Source: Gamarada debralockiae (Eukaryota; Ascomycota; Leotiomycetes; Helotiales; Hyphodiscaceae). Taken from it: a stretch of DNA of 64,000 nt. The translations under genes were made by a program, and so were the position numbers. The first letter of the stretch is position 1. The number at the start of each line of letters is the position of its first letter. The notes beneath the pieces are model-generated. The model saw only the letters and a program-made list of their open reading frames with translations, was not told where the DNA came from and did not search any database. The DNA is taken from assembly GCA_002803225.1 (NCBI GenBank), contig NXFV01001840.1, forward strand, positions 18,924 to 82,923, given 5' to 3'. Positions 20,405 through 32,499 of this stretch are shown here, piece after piece.

Positions 20405-21977
20405 ATGGCTCCTTCAACTGGTAGAGCCACGAAATGGTCAGAGAACAAGTGGGACGCCGATCGACAGCAGTGGTACAGCACTCGAAAAAACGCCAAAGGG
20501 GAGTGGGAGTACCACTACCACCCATCTGAGACAACAGCCACAACTCAAGACGACCCAACCATTCCTCGCTCTTTTGGCGAAAAGGATTCGACTGGGGCCG
20601 AAACCTCTCAACACCAAGCCTATGACTCGCAATCTGTAGCTGTTGAGAGTCTCTATGGACCAGCTGCCACAAGCCAATATGACACTGCTGTTGCTCCTGC
20701 CGTTGGGTATGCCAGTACCTCCGGATATACCACAGCAAACGCAGCTGCAAATACAACCACAGATCCATATGATGCGCCAACATCTCCCAGTTACGCCTCT
20801 AACGCAGTCGATCCATACGACGATCAGTTCACGACAATAGAATCTACAGGTTCCACTGCGAGTTCATCCACTGCTGCTGGTTACACTGTGGCTGGGTACA
20901 CTTCAACTGGGTCCGCAAGCTATGATACACCTGCAACATCTAGCTACATATCTTCCACTACGAACTATGTTTCGACGTCCCCAGACTCAATCACACATGG
21001 AATGCGAACTCTTAGCTTCACTCCGCAACCTAGGATCCCGGAGCAAGGTATGCGAGCACCTTTCTTCCGATGAAAGTTATTTTTAACTCTCTGAAGGCCA
21101 AGCAGAATCCTCAACTGCCTACCAACTACTGCAAAATGTAAAGAATATATACAAGGCCCCCAACAGTAACAATTGGGAAGAGTTGGACGAACGTAAGTCT
21201 CCTCCTGGGCAGTGGGTAAAGTTTCGCGTTTTGATTTTGGCATAGGGTACCGTGTGATTGAAGAAAAAAAGCAAAAAAAGTTTTGGAGAGTCGGCAGAGT
21301 TTTCATGATGCTCTGGACAGAGCCTGCGAGGGACACTCCACGCGTTCCCGGAGGTGGTGGCACTCGCAATGGGTCCCACTTTAGCACTGTTTATTTGAAC
21401 GCCACAGTATACAGTGAGATTCGTCGATTTGTGGTGATTGGTGTTGGGTGGGGGAATACTATCTGTTCGTAAGTTTCAATTCTCTTCGTCAACAGCCTCT
21501 TCTAACGTGCTAAGACCCATTCACACCTATTCCAACCAGGCGACGCTCAAGCCCAATCTACCCGAGCCTCAGCAGCACGCTATAATCTATACGAGCGATA
21601 CTGCGCCCGAACAGCTTTGGTACGAAGCGGAGGATGGGTCGATTGTGAGCGAAAATCTGACTAAGGATCCGATCCGAGTCAAACGGGAGCAGACTGACCC
21701 GGAAGGGGACCTTGGCACGTTGTCCCGGCTTAACTATAGTAAGATATATACTGTCGAGAACTATGTCCGAGTTCTGAATATCGGCATGGTCCACCAAGAT
21801 TCACTTGAGACACTCAATCACAACTCTTTTTTGCGGCCACGAACCGAGCTCCCCGAGAGACCGAGGAATCACCCGTCCAGGAAGGATTCCAAGGACGACC
21901 ATCACAAAGGTGACAGAAAAGGAAAGGGCAAGGCAAAAGAGACGAAAGGAAGCCACTCTGGGCGGAGGCACACCTGA
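20405..21977 (+). CDS. DUF6590 protein with N-terminal low-complexity arm, pair 2
   Basis: Exons are 20405-21047, 21097-21192, 21246-21468 and 21515-21977, all with canonical GT-AG introns; the reading frame is kept through each. The N-terminus carries the array motif KWSENKWDADRQQWY...GEWEYHYHP (a WW-like Trp/Tyr pattern). Residues about 75-215 are a Ser/Thr/Tyr/Ala-rich low-complexity arm. The DUF6590 domain follows: KFWRVGRVFMMLWTEP, YSEIRRFVVIGVGWGNTICS, HAIIYTSDTAPE, SRLNYSKIYTVENYVRVLNI. The tail is strongly basic (KDDHHKGDRKGKGKAKETK), possibly a nuclear or nucleic-acid-binding signal. The intron found between GR and VF in pairs 3 and 4 is absent. Function of DUF6590 is unknown. Confidence 0.8.
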
Positions 21978-22513
21978 GCTGCAGCAATAAGAACCACAAG
22001 TCGTGGTCAGCTGCTGGTCGGGATTGAATAATTATACGTTATGCTTCTTAAGAGGCACTGAGGGTAGAAGAGTACTCTACTCCACCTAAATTTATGTTCC
22101 ATGTCTGGGGAAATAGTTCTTTTTTGGAGTTCGTTGGGAGCCACGCTCGTTGGATTGCTAATCTTGACGCTTCGGCCAAGTTGAGGCAACAAATCTCTAT
22201 GGCAAATCTCACTTCTTCATAAGTAGTGTTATCTTTTGAATTATTTTCCAAACGTTGGGGCGAGCCAGTGAGAGGACAAATAGCCGGTTGTGTTGGTACT
22301 GATTTGCAGTCGTGTGTTGATGACTTTCGAAAGCTTACATTATTGCTAATTCTGTTAATATAATGACTAAAATATAGTCCCAAAGCTATCCTACAGAAAA
22401 ACCCTAAGATGACTGTGATGATGTCCTATTTGTTGGCTTGGTACAGCCAAAGAATGAGTTGAATTGTTGAGGATCTTGCGTGGCGCCCCTATTCCCATCT
22501 GCCGGCATGTAAA

Positions 22514-23580
22514 ATGACTTTTTTGCAATTCAGGGTGCGAATATTGTTTATGGAGTGCTTAAGACCATTTTGTTTGCCTCGGGACCATAATCTTGTCGAG
22601 GCTCAGAACATAAGTTTTCAGGTACCTGACTTACCTAGATTTTGGTTCGGACCGGACGAGCCAAAAGATGAGACAGTGGAAAAACAACCCACCTGCAGTG
22701 ACCTGTTTCCCTCGACATCTCTGGAGGACTCCATTATATCAATCCAATCGTTGAGTAATCTAAAGTCTATCCTAACTTATCAACAAGCCAAATGGCAAAG
22801 TTTCCGGATATGCCACGAATCCCTCTCCCTCTACTCGCCGCCGGGAAGCCCTTAATCTTAACAACGTCACGAGTGCCGTATCGCAGTTGTATTCTCAACA
22901 TCAGGAACCAAAATTCGATAAGTATAGTAGGAGCAGAATTTCTACATTTTCCCAAAATCTCTAATGACGGGAATCCGCGAATTCTCCTCAAACGAGGTCC
23001 GAGCGAGACGTATTATCCCAATCTTTCAGGAACCCAACGGCAAAGTCGATAGTACGGGTACTATAATCAAAGATGCGCTTGCGAGAGTATTGAAGGAAGA
23101 GACAAGCTTGGAAATCACTCACGTTCTTGCTCAGCTACCAGACCTCACATACAGCAGCGAAAATTAGTTTGGAAGGTTGGCAGGTAGAATGAGGTCATAG
23201 GAAAGAATTCTATTCAACCCAGCTTCGTGGTGTTTGTGGATTGCACAGAGTTTTGTGTTAGTGCGGATGAGCATTCTTGGGGCTTGTGGGCGACTAAGAA
23301 GATGTTGGCAGATCTGAACATGATGGAGGAGAGGGCAATTGTCTCTATTGAGTTACCTTTAGGGGTGCATCCACAAGTGTCTTGATGATATCTTGACGCC
23401 CCTGGAGTGGGTAGATTCTCTCTTCACTGGTAACTGGAGCTGTGTATTTGGATTGTCAACTTACTGTAACAAGTCAAGATATCTAGATGATCTAAGCAGG
23501 GAATTATTTATACCGGTAAAACTACCTGCTGCTTTTATTCCTTGGATTCCAAATGACGCCTTTGAAATAGTTACCTTTTG
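22514..23580 (+). repeat. Unidentified module X, copy A (decayed)
   Basis: This region aligns with 32500-33730 (copy C), and its 22790-23060 part aligns with 31685-31920 (copy B). Protein-like pieces occur in several frames: QVPDLPRFWFGPDEP, RGPSETYYPNLSG, FVVFVDCTEFCVSADEHSWG, LWATKKMLADLNMMEERAIV, DDILTPLEWVDSLF. Copy C has the matching CDNTDFRVNLDKHCTGLWAI, KEMLLDLSMTEDVRAIV. Because amino acids are conserved across indels, X was probably a protein gene. I do not recognise its family. It lies directly downstream of the pair 2 DUF6590 gene. Confidence 0.6.
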
Positions 23581-24952
23581 AGCGCCTAAGTCTTCTTCAC
23601 CGCTACTAGTTCTTCCCGTCTGACTCAGTGCCTTCCCTTCCTACAAGTCATCACTACATCAGGGGTGAGCGCCACCAAGCCATTCATCGAGGCGGTGACT
23701 CCTTGTCGCGGGAGAGCTTCAGCTTGTTTAGGCCTCCGCTTTTGCCACAGGACTGTTGGCTCTTGGCTGTAGATGGGCCATTTCATTTACTGATTCTGAG
23801 CCTGCAGAGAGCCACAGAAAGTGGCCCGAGTTCTGTCTGAATTTAGTCTGGGAGAAGTCGGCACTGGCCAGCTGGAGTATTGATCAATAGCTCTCCTGAC
23901 TGTTAGGGAAAATTGGAAAGTGCGTCACCTCCGACACGAGTTATTCTTGAAGCTGCCACAAACCGAGAATCGAAGGCATTTAGACATGACACAAGAGACA
24001 TTTTCCCTTCCCCTCTTCTGTGTTCATCGTGCATGGGTAGCCCTAACCCTGACAGTTGGAGAATACCCCCTGGCACAAAAGCCAGCGGGCGGTCAGCCTG
24101 TAAAAGGCAGCAGCAAAAGACATTCATTCGACGCCACAACGCCCTTAAGACCGGCGGATTAAATTTCCAAAGCACTTTTTTCTAACGTATTGATTTTGAC
24201 TCACCATAAAAGTTGCCAGGGCTCGGGCCAGCTTTTGGGGATATGTGCGACCGTAGGTCTACCAATGCCCAAACCTTCTGCCCTGCGCCATACTAATTAT
24301 TAGCCATTTTAGTGTTGAAAGTTCTGGGCGGTCGGTCTGGCCGCAATCCTACAGTTTCTGACCATGAGTCTTACGCTCAGAAGAGCAACCTTTGGAAGCA
24401 CTGGACAGAAAACGAATGGGTTAATGTTACGTGTACCCTGTACATTGAACTGTTGCGCATGTCATAGGCCGAATGCATGGAGATGTGACGTTGATATGCA
24501 ATGTGGGAGCTACCGCAAGATGCGTGTTTTATTTGCCAGCCTAATTTGTGGTCTTATCACACTGTGGCCCCGCTGTGTCCTCCAAGGGAGTTTGCCTTAT
24601 GAGGCGAACCAAAGTTTGGGAGTTCGACGCCCGAAAGAGTGTCGAAATACATGTATTGAGAGGGAACTTGCCAAAAGTGAGACTAGAGTTGATAAGGCTG
24701 TGAAGCATAAGACAAAAAAATTAAAAAAAAAAATTTTAAATTTAAAAAATGGAGAGACTGTATTCTGAGAAATTTCAGGGTATCTAACAGCTTGGCGCAA
24801 AATTTCCTCAAATGAACTCTTTATCATTATTGCCTACGGGCCCATCCTTCTCAGCTAACTGTTCCTGAGCTCTAATTGCTCACTTAATACAGACTAAATT
24901 CCTCAAACCTCTTAACCTGTTCAGTAATAGATGCCTATGTATGGAATCAATA
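23581..24952. other. Intergenic region
   Basis: No gene is supported. A plus frame at 24364-24768 is open for 134 codons without recognisable features. An A/T-only tract (a-runs and tttaaattt) occupies about 24713-24750. Confidence 0.3.
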
Positions 24953-26851
24953 CTATTCACTTTTCCAATGAACTCTTGCCCTTGGGAAAGAGGGTGATTT
25001 GCTCGACGTTATCTCCTTTTCTGTGTCCTCTGAGCGATCAGAAGAGGGAGGAAATCGTGATCGATGAGCTAGAATGAAGCCATATGATTCACTGCTGTGA
25101 ACTTTTGGATTAAATTTGAAAGATGTGGAGGAGTGATCTGATGGTAGAGGTGCTTGAGTCGTCATACTTGAAGTATAAATGTGATAACTCTTTGTGTTGG
25201 CCGTTCCGTCATCCCACCATACAGCAAGTACAGCTCCTTCCCATCGGTCGTCAATTTCTCCATAATCTTTCTCGAACGTTCTTTCCAGCAAGTTGACCTC
25301 CAAGGCAGACTCTCGTAGTTGGCCTAGTATCCAGTGGTTTATCCGGCGACCGAGGCTATCTGATTTCTCATCAGATTCTGTGACCGGATATTTGGACGGG
25401 GCTAGTTTGATCCCTGGTTTTGGTAGCAATATGGGATATTTGACATACTCTGATATTTGATCATTCGTGTTCATGTCTTCTTCATCCTGGAAAGTTTTTC
25501 GCTCCTGACTTCGAAAATCTGTGGGCTCGTCGTGTTCGTCGATGAGTCCTAGTAAAAGACATTTTTCCCTCAATTGACTCACGTCCTCTTTAGCAAGCCG
25601 TATTTTTTCAAGCAGCTCATTAAGGAGCGCCTGAGAGCCGTTTAACCAAGTTTGATCTTCGGGCGCTAAGGACCTCCCAAAGCGTTGACGGGAATCTCTT
25701 TCATCCTCCAACGATTCTTTCTCTTCTTCCAGATCAAAGAGCCGCTCCTGCAAGATATCTAGATCGCCTATTCTTGACTGAAACTCCGTGACAAAAGGGT
25801 GTTCTTCAAGGACCTCTTCTACATCAAGGATAGTAGATGCTGCTGGCGAAGGTTGGTGGAAGGCCGCGATGACGGGGGTCGCTTGCCCAACGCTTCGGGG
25901 GCTTCTCCACCGGTTATAAAACTGCTCCTCCATTCTGGTGAGCTCAAACTCCTGCTCGCTAAGTTGGTCTTCAAGTCGATTGCAATCGTCCTCAAGCGGA
26001 CCGTACTCTCCTCTAGCATTCCTGCAATCTTCCATCAACTTTTCGATAGACTTGTCCTCTCCAGCGGAAAGGTTCTTTGAAGACAATCCAAACCCTTCTA
26101 TTGAGATTCGCTGGAGTAGCTTGTCATCCGCTGTCGATTTGATCCTTTGTTTCCCTCTTAGCAGGTGACGCATCTCGTGGACTCTTGACCGCAGGCTCCA
26201 ACTATCAAGTCGTAACTTCTGAATTCTTTCATAGTCAACCTCGAATACAGAATCAATGTGAGTATTTTGGTGTTCCGATCTTAATTCTAAACGCTGAGGG
26301 GGTCCGTGAGTTTCAGAGAGAATTTGCGATTCCCCCACCAAGACCTCACTCGGCGAGTTTTCCATTTCGCAAGACTCTTGACCTGTCTGTGAGTTTGTAG
26401 ATGTCTGCTTGACCGATGCTGGAGGTGGTGGGATCGAAATTGGTGGGGGAATTGGAATTGGTGGTTCGATAGGTGAAGGCATACGTGGCGAGCCCTCAGC
26501 ATTGGGGAGTTGTTCAGAAGGATGTTCATAGGTTTGAATGGCCGTGTCACCGTGAATACTGCAAATGCTGCAATTGCTGGCAGCAGATTCTAAACGGCTC
26601 TCCGTATCGCTGTCATGTGAAGGCCCTTCGTTATTCAAAAGGACTGATTGAGCTGCCATATTCTGAGGCATTCTGGGCATTTTATTTCTCTGTGCAGCAA
26701 AACCTCTGACATTTGAGGGATTTGAATTGATCCTTAGGTGAGTCCCTCGTGCGTTGGGGTTCCCTGAGCTTAATGTGTCCGGGAAACAGGCCATCTCCCT
26801 TCGCAAAAACCCGCCTTGATGTTGGCGACATCGTGGACGCACATAAGCCAT
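24953..26851 (-). CDS. Coiled-coil array protein, pair 3
   Basis: A single exon of up to 632 residues. ATG 26851 gives the longest product; MPRMPQNMAAQS further in is an alternative start. Residues 1-200 are disordered, with a proline-rich patch (PIPIPPPISIPPPPASV). Coiled coil 1 (about 205-312) carries DSWSLRSRVHEMRHLLRGKQ, TADDKLLQRI and the signature MEDCRNARGEYGPLEDDCNR, then EFELTRMEEQFY. Coiled coil 2 spans about 350-440 (IGDLDILQERLFDLEEEKES). The C-terminal module runs from EYVKYPILLPKPG through RINHWILGQLRESALEVNLL to VLAVWWDDGT (about 468-550). It is closest to the pair 4 protein, with the same order of blocks. Function is unknown. It is divergent to a DUF6590 gene about 565 bp away. 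Confidence 0.8.
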   Translation of the reverse strand: MAYVRPRCRQHQGGFLRREMACFPDTLSSGNPNARGTHLRINSNPSNVRGFAAQRNKMPRMPQNMAAQSVLLNNEGPSHDSDTESRLESAASNCSICSIHGDTAIQTYEHPSEQLPNAEGSPRMPSPIEPPIPIPPPISIPPPPASVKQTSTNSQTGQESCEMENSPSEVLVGESQILSETHGPPQRLELRSEHQNTHIDSVFEVDYERIQKLRLDSWSLRSRVHEMRHLLRGKQRIKSTADDKLLQRISIEGFGLSSKNLSAGEDKSIEKLMEDCRNARGEYGPLEDDCNRLEDQLSEQEFELTRMEEQFYNRWRSPRSVGQATPVIAAFHQPSPAASTILDVEEVLEEHPFVTEFQSRIGDLDILQERLFDLEEEKESLEDERDSRQRFGRSLAPEDQTWLNGSQALLNELLEKIRLAKEDVSQLREKCLLLGLIDEHDEPTDFRSQERKTFQDEEDMNTNDQISEYVKYPILLPKPGIKLAPSKYPVTESDEKSDSLGRRINHWILGQLRESALEVNLLERTFEKDYGEIDDRWEGAVLAVWWDDGTANTKSYHIYTSSMTTQAPLPSDHSSTSFKFNPKVHSSESYGFILAHRSRFPPSSDRSEDTEKEITSSKSPSFPRARVHWKSE

Positions 26852-27162
26852 GCGCTGCGATCATCGGTATTGTTTACAGTAACGCTCGATGATGAGATGG
26901 TGATATCGAATGAATATTGCGAGGCTACGACGGCCGCGAAGGTTGAAGATCTGGAAATCCCCCAGCGAACTGTTACGAGTGTGAGAAGGTGCGACGCGTC
27001 GAAAGTGTATGCCCGCCATGGGACAGGGCTGAAGGTGCGCAGTGTCCTTGCTGACTTGGAGCCCACGGTTGGCTACTTCCTCCGGGCACCACACATTTCA
27101 CTTTCCAGTGGCTTAGAGCGGCACCGATCTATAGCAGCCCTGCTAAAAATACCACCGTGCAC

Positions 27163-27168
27163 GGCGCC
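27163..27168. promoter_or_regulatory. GGCGCC site, pair 3 promoter
   Basis: In the context acGGCGCCtgcaac; the 11-mer ggcgcctgcaa is identical in pair 4. It lies 253 bp before the DUF6590 ATG. Confidence 0.4.
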
Positions 27169-27332
27169 TGCAACCACTTCTAGTCCCGTACTTCAGCCAG
27201 TCACCACCTTCATATTTTATGCATCATGCAGCTTCAATCGTTCTTGAACTCGAGTCCAGGGTGTGAATATGTGGAGCACGACTGAATTGTATTTTTGAGC
27301 CGCAAGTGCGAAATCATGCCCATTCTGCCGCT

Positions 27333-27340
27333 GATAAAAG
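27333..27340 (+). promoter_or_regulatory. TATA-like box, pair 3 DUF6590 gene
   Basis: gataaaag followed by cgggtgg, 83 bp before the ATG; pair 4 has gataaaata then ggcgggtg at 81 bp, pair 5 gataaag at 77 bp. Confidence 0.45.
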
Positions 27341-27415
27341 CGGGTGGCCAGACTCACGGTCCCGGGAAGATGCCACCCTATCCTTTCCATTTCAAATTCG
27401 CAATACGCATCAACA

Positions 27416-28913
27416 ATGTCTCATCGAGGCACCAAAGAAAAGCCATCAAGAAGGTCTGGAGGTAGCGGCGGGTCTCAATACCCCACGAGGTGGAGTGAAT
27501 GGGCATGGAACGCTGAGCACCAGTGCGAGGTTCGATACCGCTTAATTGCACCTGGTAAGTGCTTGAACTATTGGTGTCTGATAGCACGAGAACCGCATAA
27601 GAGTATCTCTAAAATTTGATAGATGAGTACGATTACGAATATGGCCCTGTCCAAAGACCAGAAGTGCCCAGAACCGCTTCTGATGTCCTGAGCCCAATTC
27701 CGGAACAACAATATTCTTCACAAATCAACTATACCACAGCTTCAGTGGAAACAATTACGAGAAATTTAGCCGGAACTTCAATAGTTTCAAGTACAAGTCA
27801 GCAACCGCAAGTTTCCCAGGCGTATACGGCGCCGACATCATCGGAATTTCAAGCCCACATAGCTACACGAAACCCTAATACGTTCTCCGAGAAGTTTGAT
27901 CCCCGTACGCATTTGCCTTGCGTAGATGATTAATAGCTAACTTGTAGCAGATTATAAAGTGCATCATGGCAATGAATTTCAATGGGGCAAAGTACTGTTT
28001 CTAGTTCCTTATTTTTGTAAAATCTTAGAAAATGTTGCTGACAAGAAGTATTAGGTTTTTAAAATCCTCTGGGCTGAGCCTAAAGGCAACCCTGGAAGCA
28101 ACACTAGTGATAGCACGTGGTCTGAAAGAAGTGGTAAACACGGAGAGAAGTTCTACGAGAAGGTTCGTCGATTTGTGATAATCGATCGAAGGCAAGGCCA
28201 CTGTATTTGTCTGTAGGTTTATGAACCCTCCGTTTGCGAGATAGGAAGTTACTAAACAAGACACGAGGCCAATCATGACTTACACCGGGCAAGGGACAAA
28301 TAAAAATGGGGTACAAGCTCAGGACCACACCATCATATACACCGAAAGACCTGTTTTATTTAAAGGTGAATATGAGAAGGGATTAACGAAGAAGCCAATC
28401 AGAGTCCTTCCAAGTAGTAAACGGCACAAACTTGACGAGACAAGTCGCCTTAACTACGCAAAGCTATACACCATTGAATACAATGTCAAAGTGTGGTTTA
28501 TCGGCAAAATCCACCCTGACTCGGAGTACCAGTTGACAACGGACTACAACGTGGTTCATCCCCTTATACCGATTCGGGGTGTCCCTCCATCTTCGGAAGA
28601 CACGTATGCGTACGCCGGGGGCGCTACAGATACATACCAGGCTCCATACTCTACTTATGCAGCACCAGCTACCTCCTACTCAACTACAACTACAAGCTAT
28701 CCTGCAATTGCAGGTAGTTCGGCGTATCGAGACAATACGACGGCCAGTCCATATTCAACCTCCGAGTACACGGCCTCGACAGCGGCATACTCGAGCGCTC
28801 GAACGGATCCCGTTTATGAGACCGGAGGATATGAGGCCTCGTATAATCCTTCCTATCAGGCTAGGGACCAACCACCAAATCCATATGACCAGGAAGAATA
28901 CTATGACGAGTGA
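27416..28913 (+). CDS. DUF6590 protein with C-terminal Tyr-rich arm, pair 3
   Basis: Exons are 27416-27554, 27623-27904, 27951-27991, 28055-28212 and 28268-28913. The 41-nt third exon (YKVHHGNEFQWGK) is supported by a 41-nt counterpart in pair 4. The N-terminus has the motif RWSEWAWNAEHQCEVRYR. The DUF6590 domain reads YKVHHGNEFQWGK-VFKILWAEP, YEKVRRFVIIDRRQGHCICL, PIMTYTGQGT, SRLNYAKLYTIEYNVKVWFI. From about residue 300 on, a low-complexity arm repeats Tyr among Ser/Thr/Ala (STYAAPATSYSTTTTSYPAI) and ends in the acidic YDQEEYYDE. Such arms resemble prion-like domains that drive condensation. Neighbour and promoter arrangement match the other pairs. Confidence 0.8.
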
Positions 28914-31600
28914 TGGAGATGATTGAGAATGTGCGTTAATCTATTCTTCTCTAGTCTTTCAACACTGACCATCCAAGCCAGGTTTTTATTACGAAATACG
29001 TTAGGCTCTGCTCTTTGCGGGTCTTCTTCACCATTCCATATGGTGCACATGATTTATGATTGCCAAGTTGGCACCGGCTAATGAATAATGGCTTTGATTT
29101 CCTTCTGGTCTTTTGGCTGGTTTCTCTCATTCTACATTCTGCTTCTCATGGATTTGTTAGTGACGTGGGAGGCTTTCTGCTCATAACGCCTTTGAAAACG
29201 AAATTAACAGAACTTGGTTTTATTACGCAGTCTCCTTCCTCTCTTTTGACGGCCGCTTGACGTACTGGTATCCTATTGCTGCTTTTATATGCTCCTCCAG
29301 ATTGGATGCGGAGAGCCGGTGCTTGCTTTGTTATCTATTGGTTCTTTCTGTTATTGCACTTTTCATGTTGTAGCCAATCAAGTCAAATAACCTATGAGCA
29401 TTTGATGTCGAAGACACGTCCACTTGGCAGCCTCTCAGAGCCCATGAACCGTTGTTTTGCTCAGCCTCACGAACTGACCTTCCACAGAGTACCTATTCCC
29501 ACACACCATCCCTCACAGCATAGCCCCTTTCCAAAGGTGGTCTGTGACCAGTACATCGCAAGTAGACGTGTCACACAAACTAGAAATACAACTTCCGAGT
29601 CATCCAATATTGCCACAAGCAAACATCGACAGAGCACGTAAGACACTTCCAAATGACACCAGCTGACCCGGTGCTCCCACGATTCCTAATAAACTCTCCG
29701 AGTGGCGGAACTATTATATGCAAGGCTACCAATCCCCAGCCTCGACGATCCAGCTCGCTTAGCTGGGCACTCCGCCCCATCCTTTCAAATGTCCAGAAAT
29801 TCCGAAGAGGAAGATTCCATCCCCCGGACGGTCTGTGTCATCAGACGGCTTGCAATTACGGATTCCAAATTTAGATCCCGTCCCGATAGTGTGAGTGGTG
29901 TGCGTGCACAGATTTGGCTTCCGTAATGCCGATCAGGGGGAGAAATAGGGGAATGGTGACTGGCGAGGCTTTCGAAATTACTTGACTTAAAAATTTGACA
30001 TAAGCTTCTGCAGGGGAGTGAGAAGTGCGATTTACAAAGCAAGGGAAAGGAACAGCGGATGAAGCGCTTCGCGCCCAGAGAGGAATATCAAATGCAGGTG
30101 TTGAACACAGCTGAAGAAAATACTTCAGAAAGGCGAAGACGGGGACTTTGTATATGGATAGCATTGCAATTTCACGAAAGTCGTTTCTTTCTCGATCGGT
30201 GAGAGAATGCGACAGAAAAATGGTTGTTCAGCCTCAGGGGCGATTTGTCCCTGAGATGTGACTCAGAAGCCTTTGCCAGATTCGTGGGTCACGCACGAAT
30301 GAAGGCCCAAAATACGTTTTCCAGCTTTACCTGGTTGAAGCCGCACACGTTTGGCACTGCGCTGATTGTGGCAAAGGCCCATAAGGATATAGATCACGTG
30401 CTAGACTGCCCAGTGCGCGTCCATTTGCGCTGCTGGAAATGCACGACTGATTAGAACATTCAACAAGAGAAAAAATTAAAATTAAAATTAAAATAAAAAA
30501 ATAAAAAATATTGGTACAAACTAATTTGAGGTAAGGGTGCACATATCATCGTCTCGAAGAGAAACATCAACCTGGACTTCATGCGAACCTTGACGGGTCT
30601 GACTTTAGAAGTAGCCCATTCAAGACAAAGGACAATGTGGTTGAATAGCAAAACTCGACACGTAAATCACCATACCAAGTGTTTGGCATTCAAGAACAGG
30701 ATCTAGATAAGGTATATAACGTGTTTAAGAAGCAACCAAAGAAAGCGTTGCGATGTCTTGTGGAACTTCTTGTAAGGATGTTAGTTAGGCTCGTACACAC
30801 CCATAACCCGGATCAAAAAATCACAGTAACCAGCAACGGCTGGTTATGCCTAACACCGTACTTATCCCTGGACAGCCGCAGAGATCACGCTCTGCGCACA
30901 TGACTAGCCCGTACGTCCGTAATCACTTCGTGCATTACACTTCTCCAACAACGCCAGGAAACGCCATTCATCCTAGGTCCCATCTATCCTTTCGAAAATG
31001 CCAGCTTCGATCTCGAAACGAAGGAGCTACTTGCTCGGTAGCGCTCATATTCAGAAAGTCGTAATTGTAATAGAAAGCAGCCTAGGCCAGAAGAAGATTG
31101 TACCCATAAACACCGCGCTATGATCCATTTCTTAAACCCAACACTGTAAATGGGCATACCAGCGGGAAAAAGACGGTGGCACATCGTGTTAGTAAGTATA
31201 TAGTCCTTGCTCTTGAATTGCTCGCCCTTCTCCTCCGAATAGGTCCTTCTCAGTTTGCACCCGTTCAACGTACGGAAGCTGAACCCCCATCAAGGCGGAA
31301 GGGGGGAAAATTTATTTTATTTTTTTTTATTTTTTTATTTTTTTTTTCCAAATCAGCAGTTTCTTAGGTGCCGACCTTCCATACAGGACCGCTGTTGTTT
31401 AACCATAAATCCTACCGCTACTATCTTGTATGTTATATAATATCATCAGCCGTTCTACAATAATCCAAGACCTATGGTATTTTTCATCCCGCGAGAGTTT
31501 TAACCGAGATCAAAAATATCAGCTTCGAGGTGGTTAACTTCCCTTGACTGGGTTGAGTGAAAATGAAGCTATTGAAGACATACTTTGCTTCACTCATCAC
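28914..31600. other. Intergenic region with A-rich and T-rich tracts
   Basis: No gene is supported. Low-complexity DNA occurs at 30470-30512 (aaaattaaaattaaaattaa-like) and 31312-31350 (T-rich with single A). The stretch around 29865-29960 weakly resembles 40055-40185, suggesting that pairs 3 and 4 were duplicated together with downstream flank. Confidence 0.35.
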
Positions 31601-31684
31601 CTTATTTCCATCTGGCACTCTCCAAGAATTTTTCTTCGTCAATTATCCACAACCTAAACACTACCATAGCTTTCTTATCTATCT

Positions 31685-31919
31685 AATTGGCGAAGTTGCT
31701 TGATGCACCACGAATCCCTCTTATCCCAGACTTAGGAGTGAAAATCTTTATTCTTGCAATGTCACGAGAACGATACCACAAACACAATCCAACATTAAGA
31801 GCCAGTTGCTTCAAAACAACCCCGAAACCAATAATCTACGAATTCTCCTCCTCAAATAAAGTCCGAGAGACAAATTGCACTAGTTTGTTTGAGATCCCCA
31901 GCGGCAAGGGTGCCAGACC
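31685..31919 (+). repeat. Module X, copy B (partial)
   Basis: Aligns with 22790-23060 of copy A: ccacgaatccctct, atgtcacgaga.cg, gaattctcctc.aa...gtccgag and cccagcggcaa.g.t.c.ag are shared blocks. It stops where a DUF6590 3' exon begins. Confidence 0.6.
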
Positions 31920-32245
31920 CAAGATGGCGCCATCTTCAAAGAAAATCTCTCCAAAGATCCAATCAAGGTTATCTGCGAGCAGCGAGGGCCAGAGGGAGAT
32001 TTTGGCACTCGCTCACGAATTAATTATAGTGAGGTTTACACAGTTGAGAACTATGTTCGGGTTCTCGACATTGGAATGGTCTCAGACGAACCAATGGAGG
32101 TCCTTGCTCGAAATTCCTTCCTCAAACCGCGCGAAACGCTGACTGAGCGGCCTAGACACATCCCGAGGCGAACGAGTTCTCACCAAGATGACAATAGAGA
32201 CAAGGGAAAGGGAAGAGAGAAGGATAGTGGGAGGAAGCGCCGTTG
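31920..32245 (+). pseudogene. Captured 3' exon of a DUF6590 gene
   Basis: One frame reads ENLSKDPIKVICEQRGPEGD, FGTRSRINYSEVYTVENYVR, VLDIGMVSDEPMEVLARNSF, then a basic tail ending DSGRKRR and a stop. It is clearly the counterpart of the last exon of the pair 2 gene (ENLTKDPIRVKREQTDPEGD, YTVENYVRVLNIGM, basic tail). The first two thirds of the domain and all upstream exons are absent; module X copy B abuts it instead. It is a fragment moved or left by duplication with loss of the 5' part, and the coding frame of the fragment itself is still intact. Confidence 0.75.
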
Positions 32246-32499
32246 ATGCTTTGACATCCGGAATGCTTAAAGAATACCACCAAACGGCACTTAAGGTAGC
32301 TTACTGTTGGGTTTTAAACCATACACGCTACACTTCTGAGAAGCGTCAAGGGCAGAGGTTTTTTTACATCAGGCTTCTAGAGTTCTTTCCATTCGTCTTT
32401 GTTCCTCGTAGTTGACTTTCCGGATTTTCATGCTTGGAAGCTGTTGCTCAACTATGGTCATCATCTTGTTTGGTATGTAGAACATGACTAATGTTTCTG

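Larger units (their letters stand above)
26852..27415. promoter_or_regulatory. Divergent promoter region of pair 3
   Basis: Contains GGCGCC at 27163-27168 (acggcgcctgcaac), the same 11-mer ggcgcctgcaa as in pair 4, and a GATAAA TATA-like box at 27333, 83 bp before the plus-strand ATG. Confidence 0.55.

Noticed and set aside
29060..29641. Two plus-strand frames with hydrophobic segments
   Set aside because: Short, without homologue or splice support; judged noncoding flank of pair 3.
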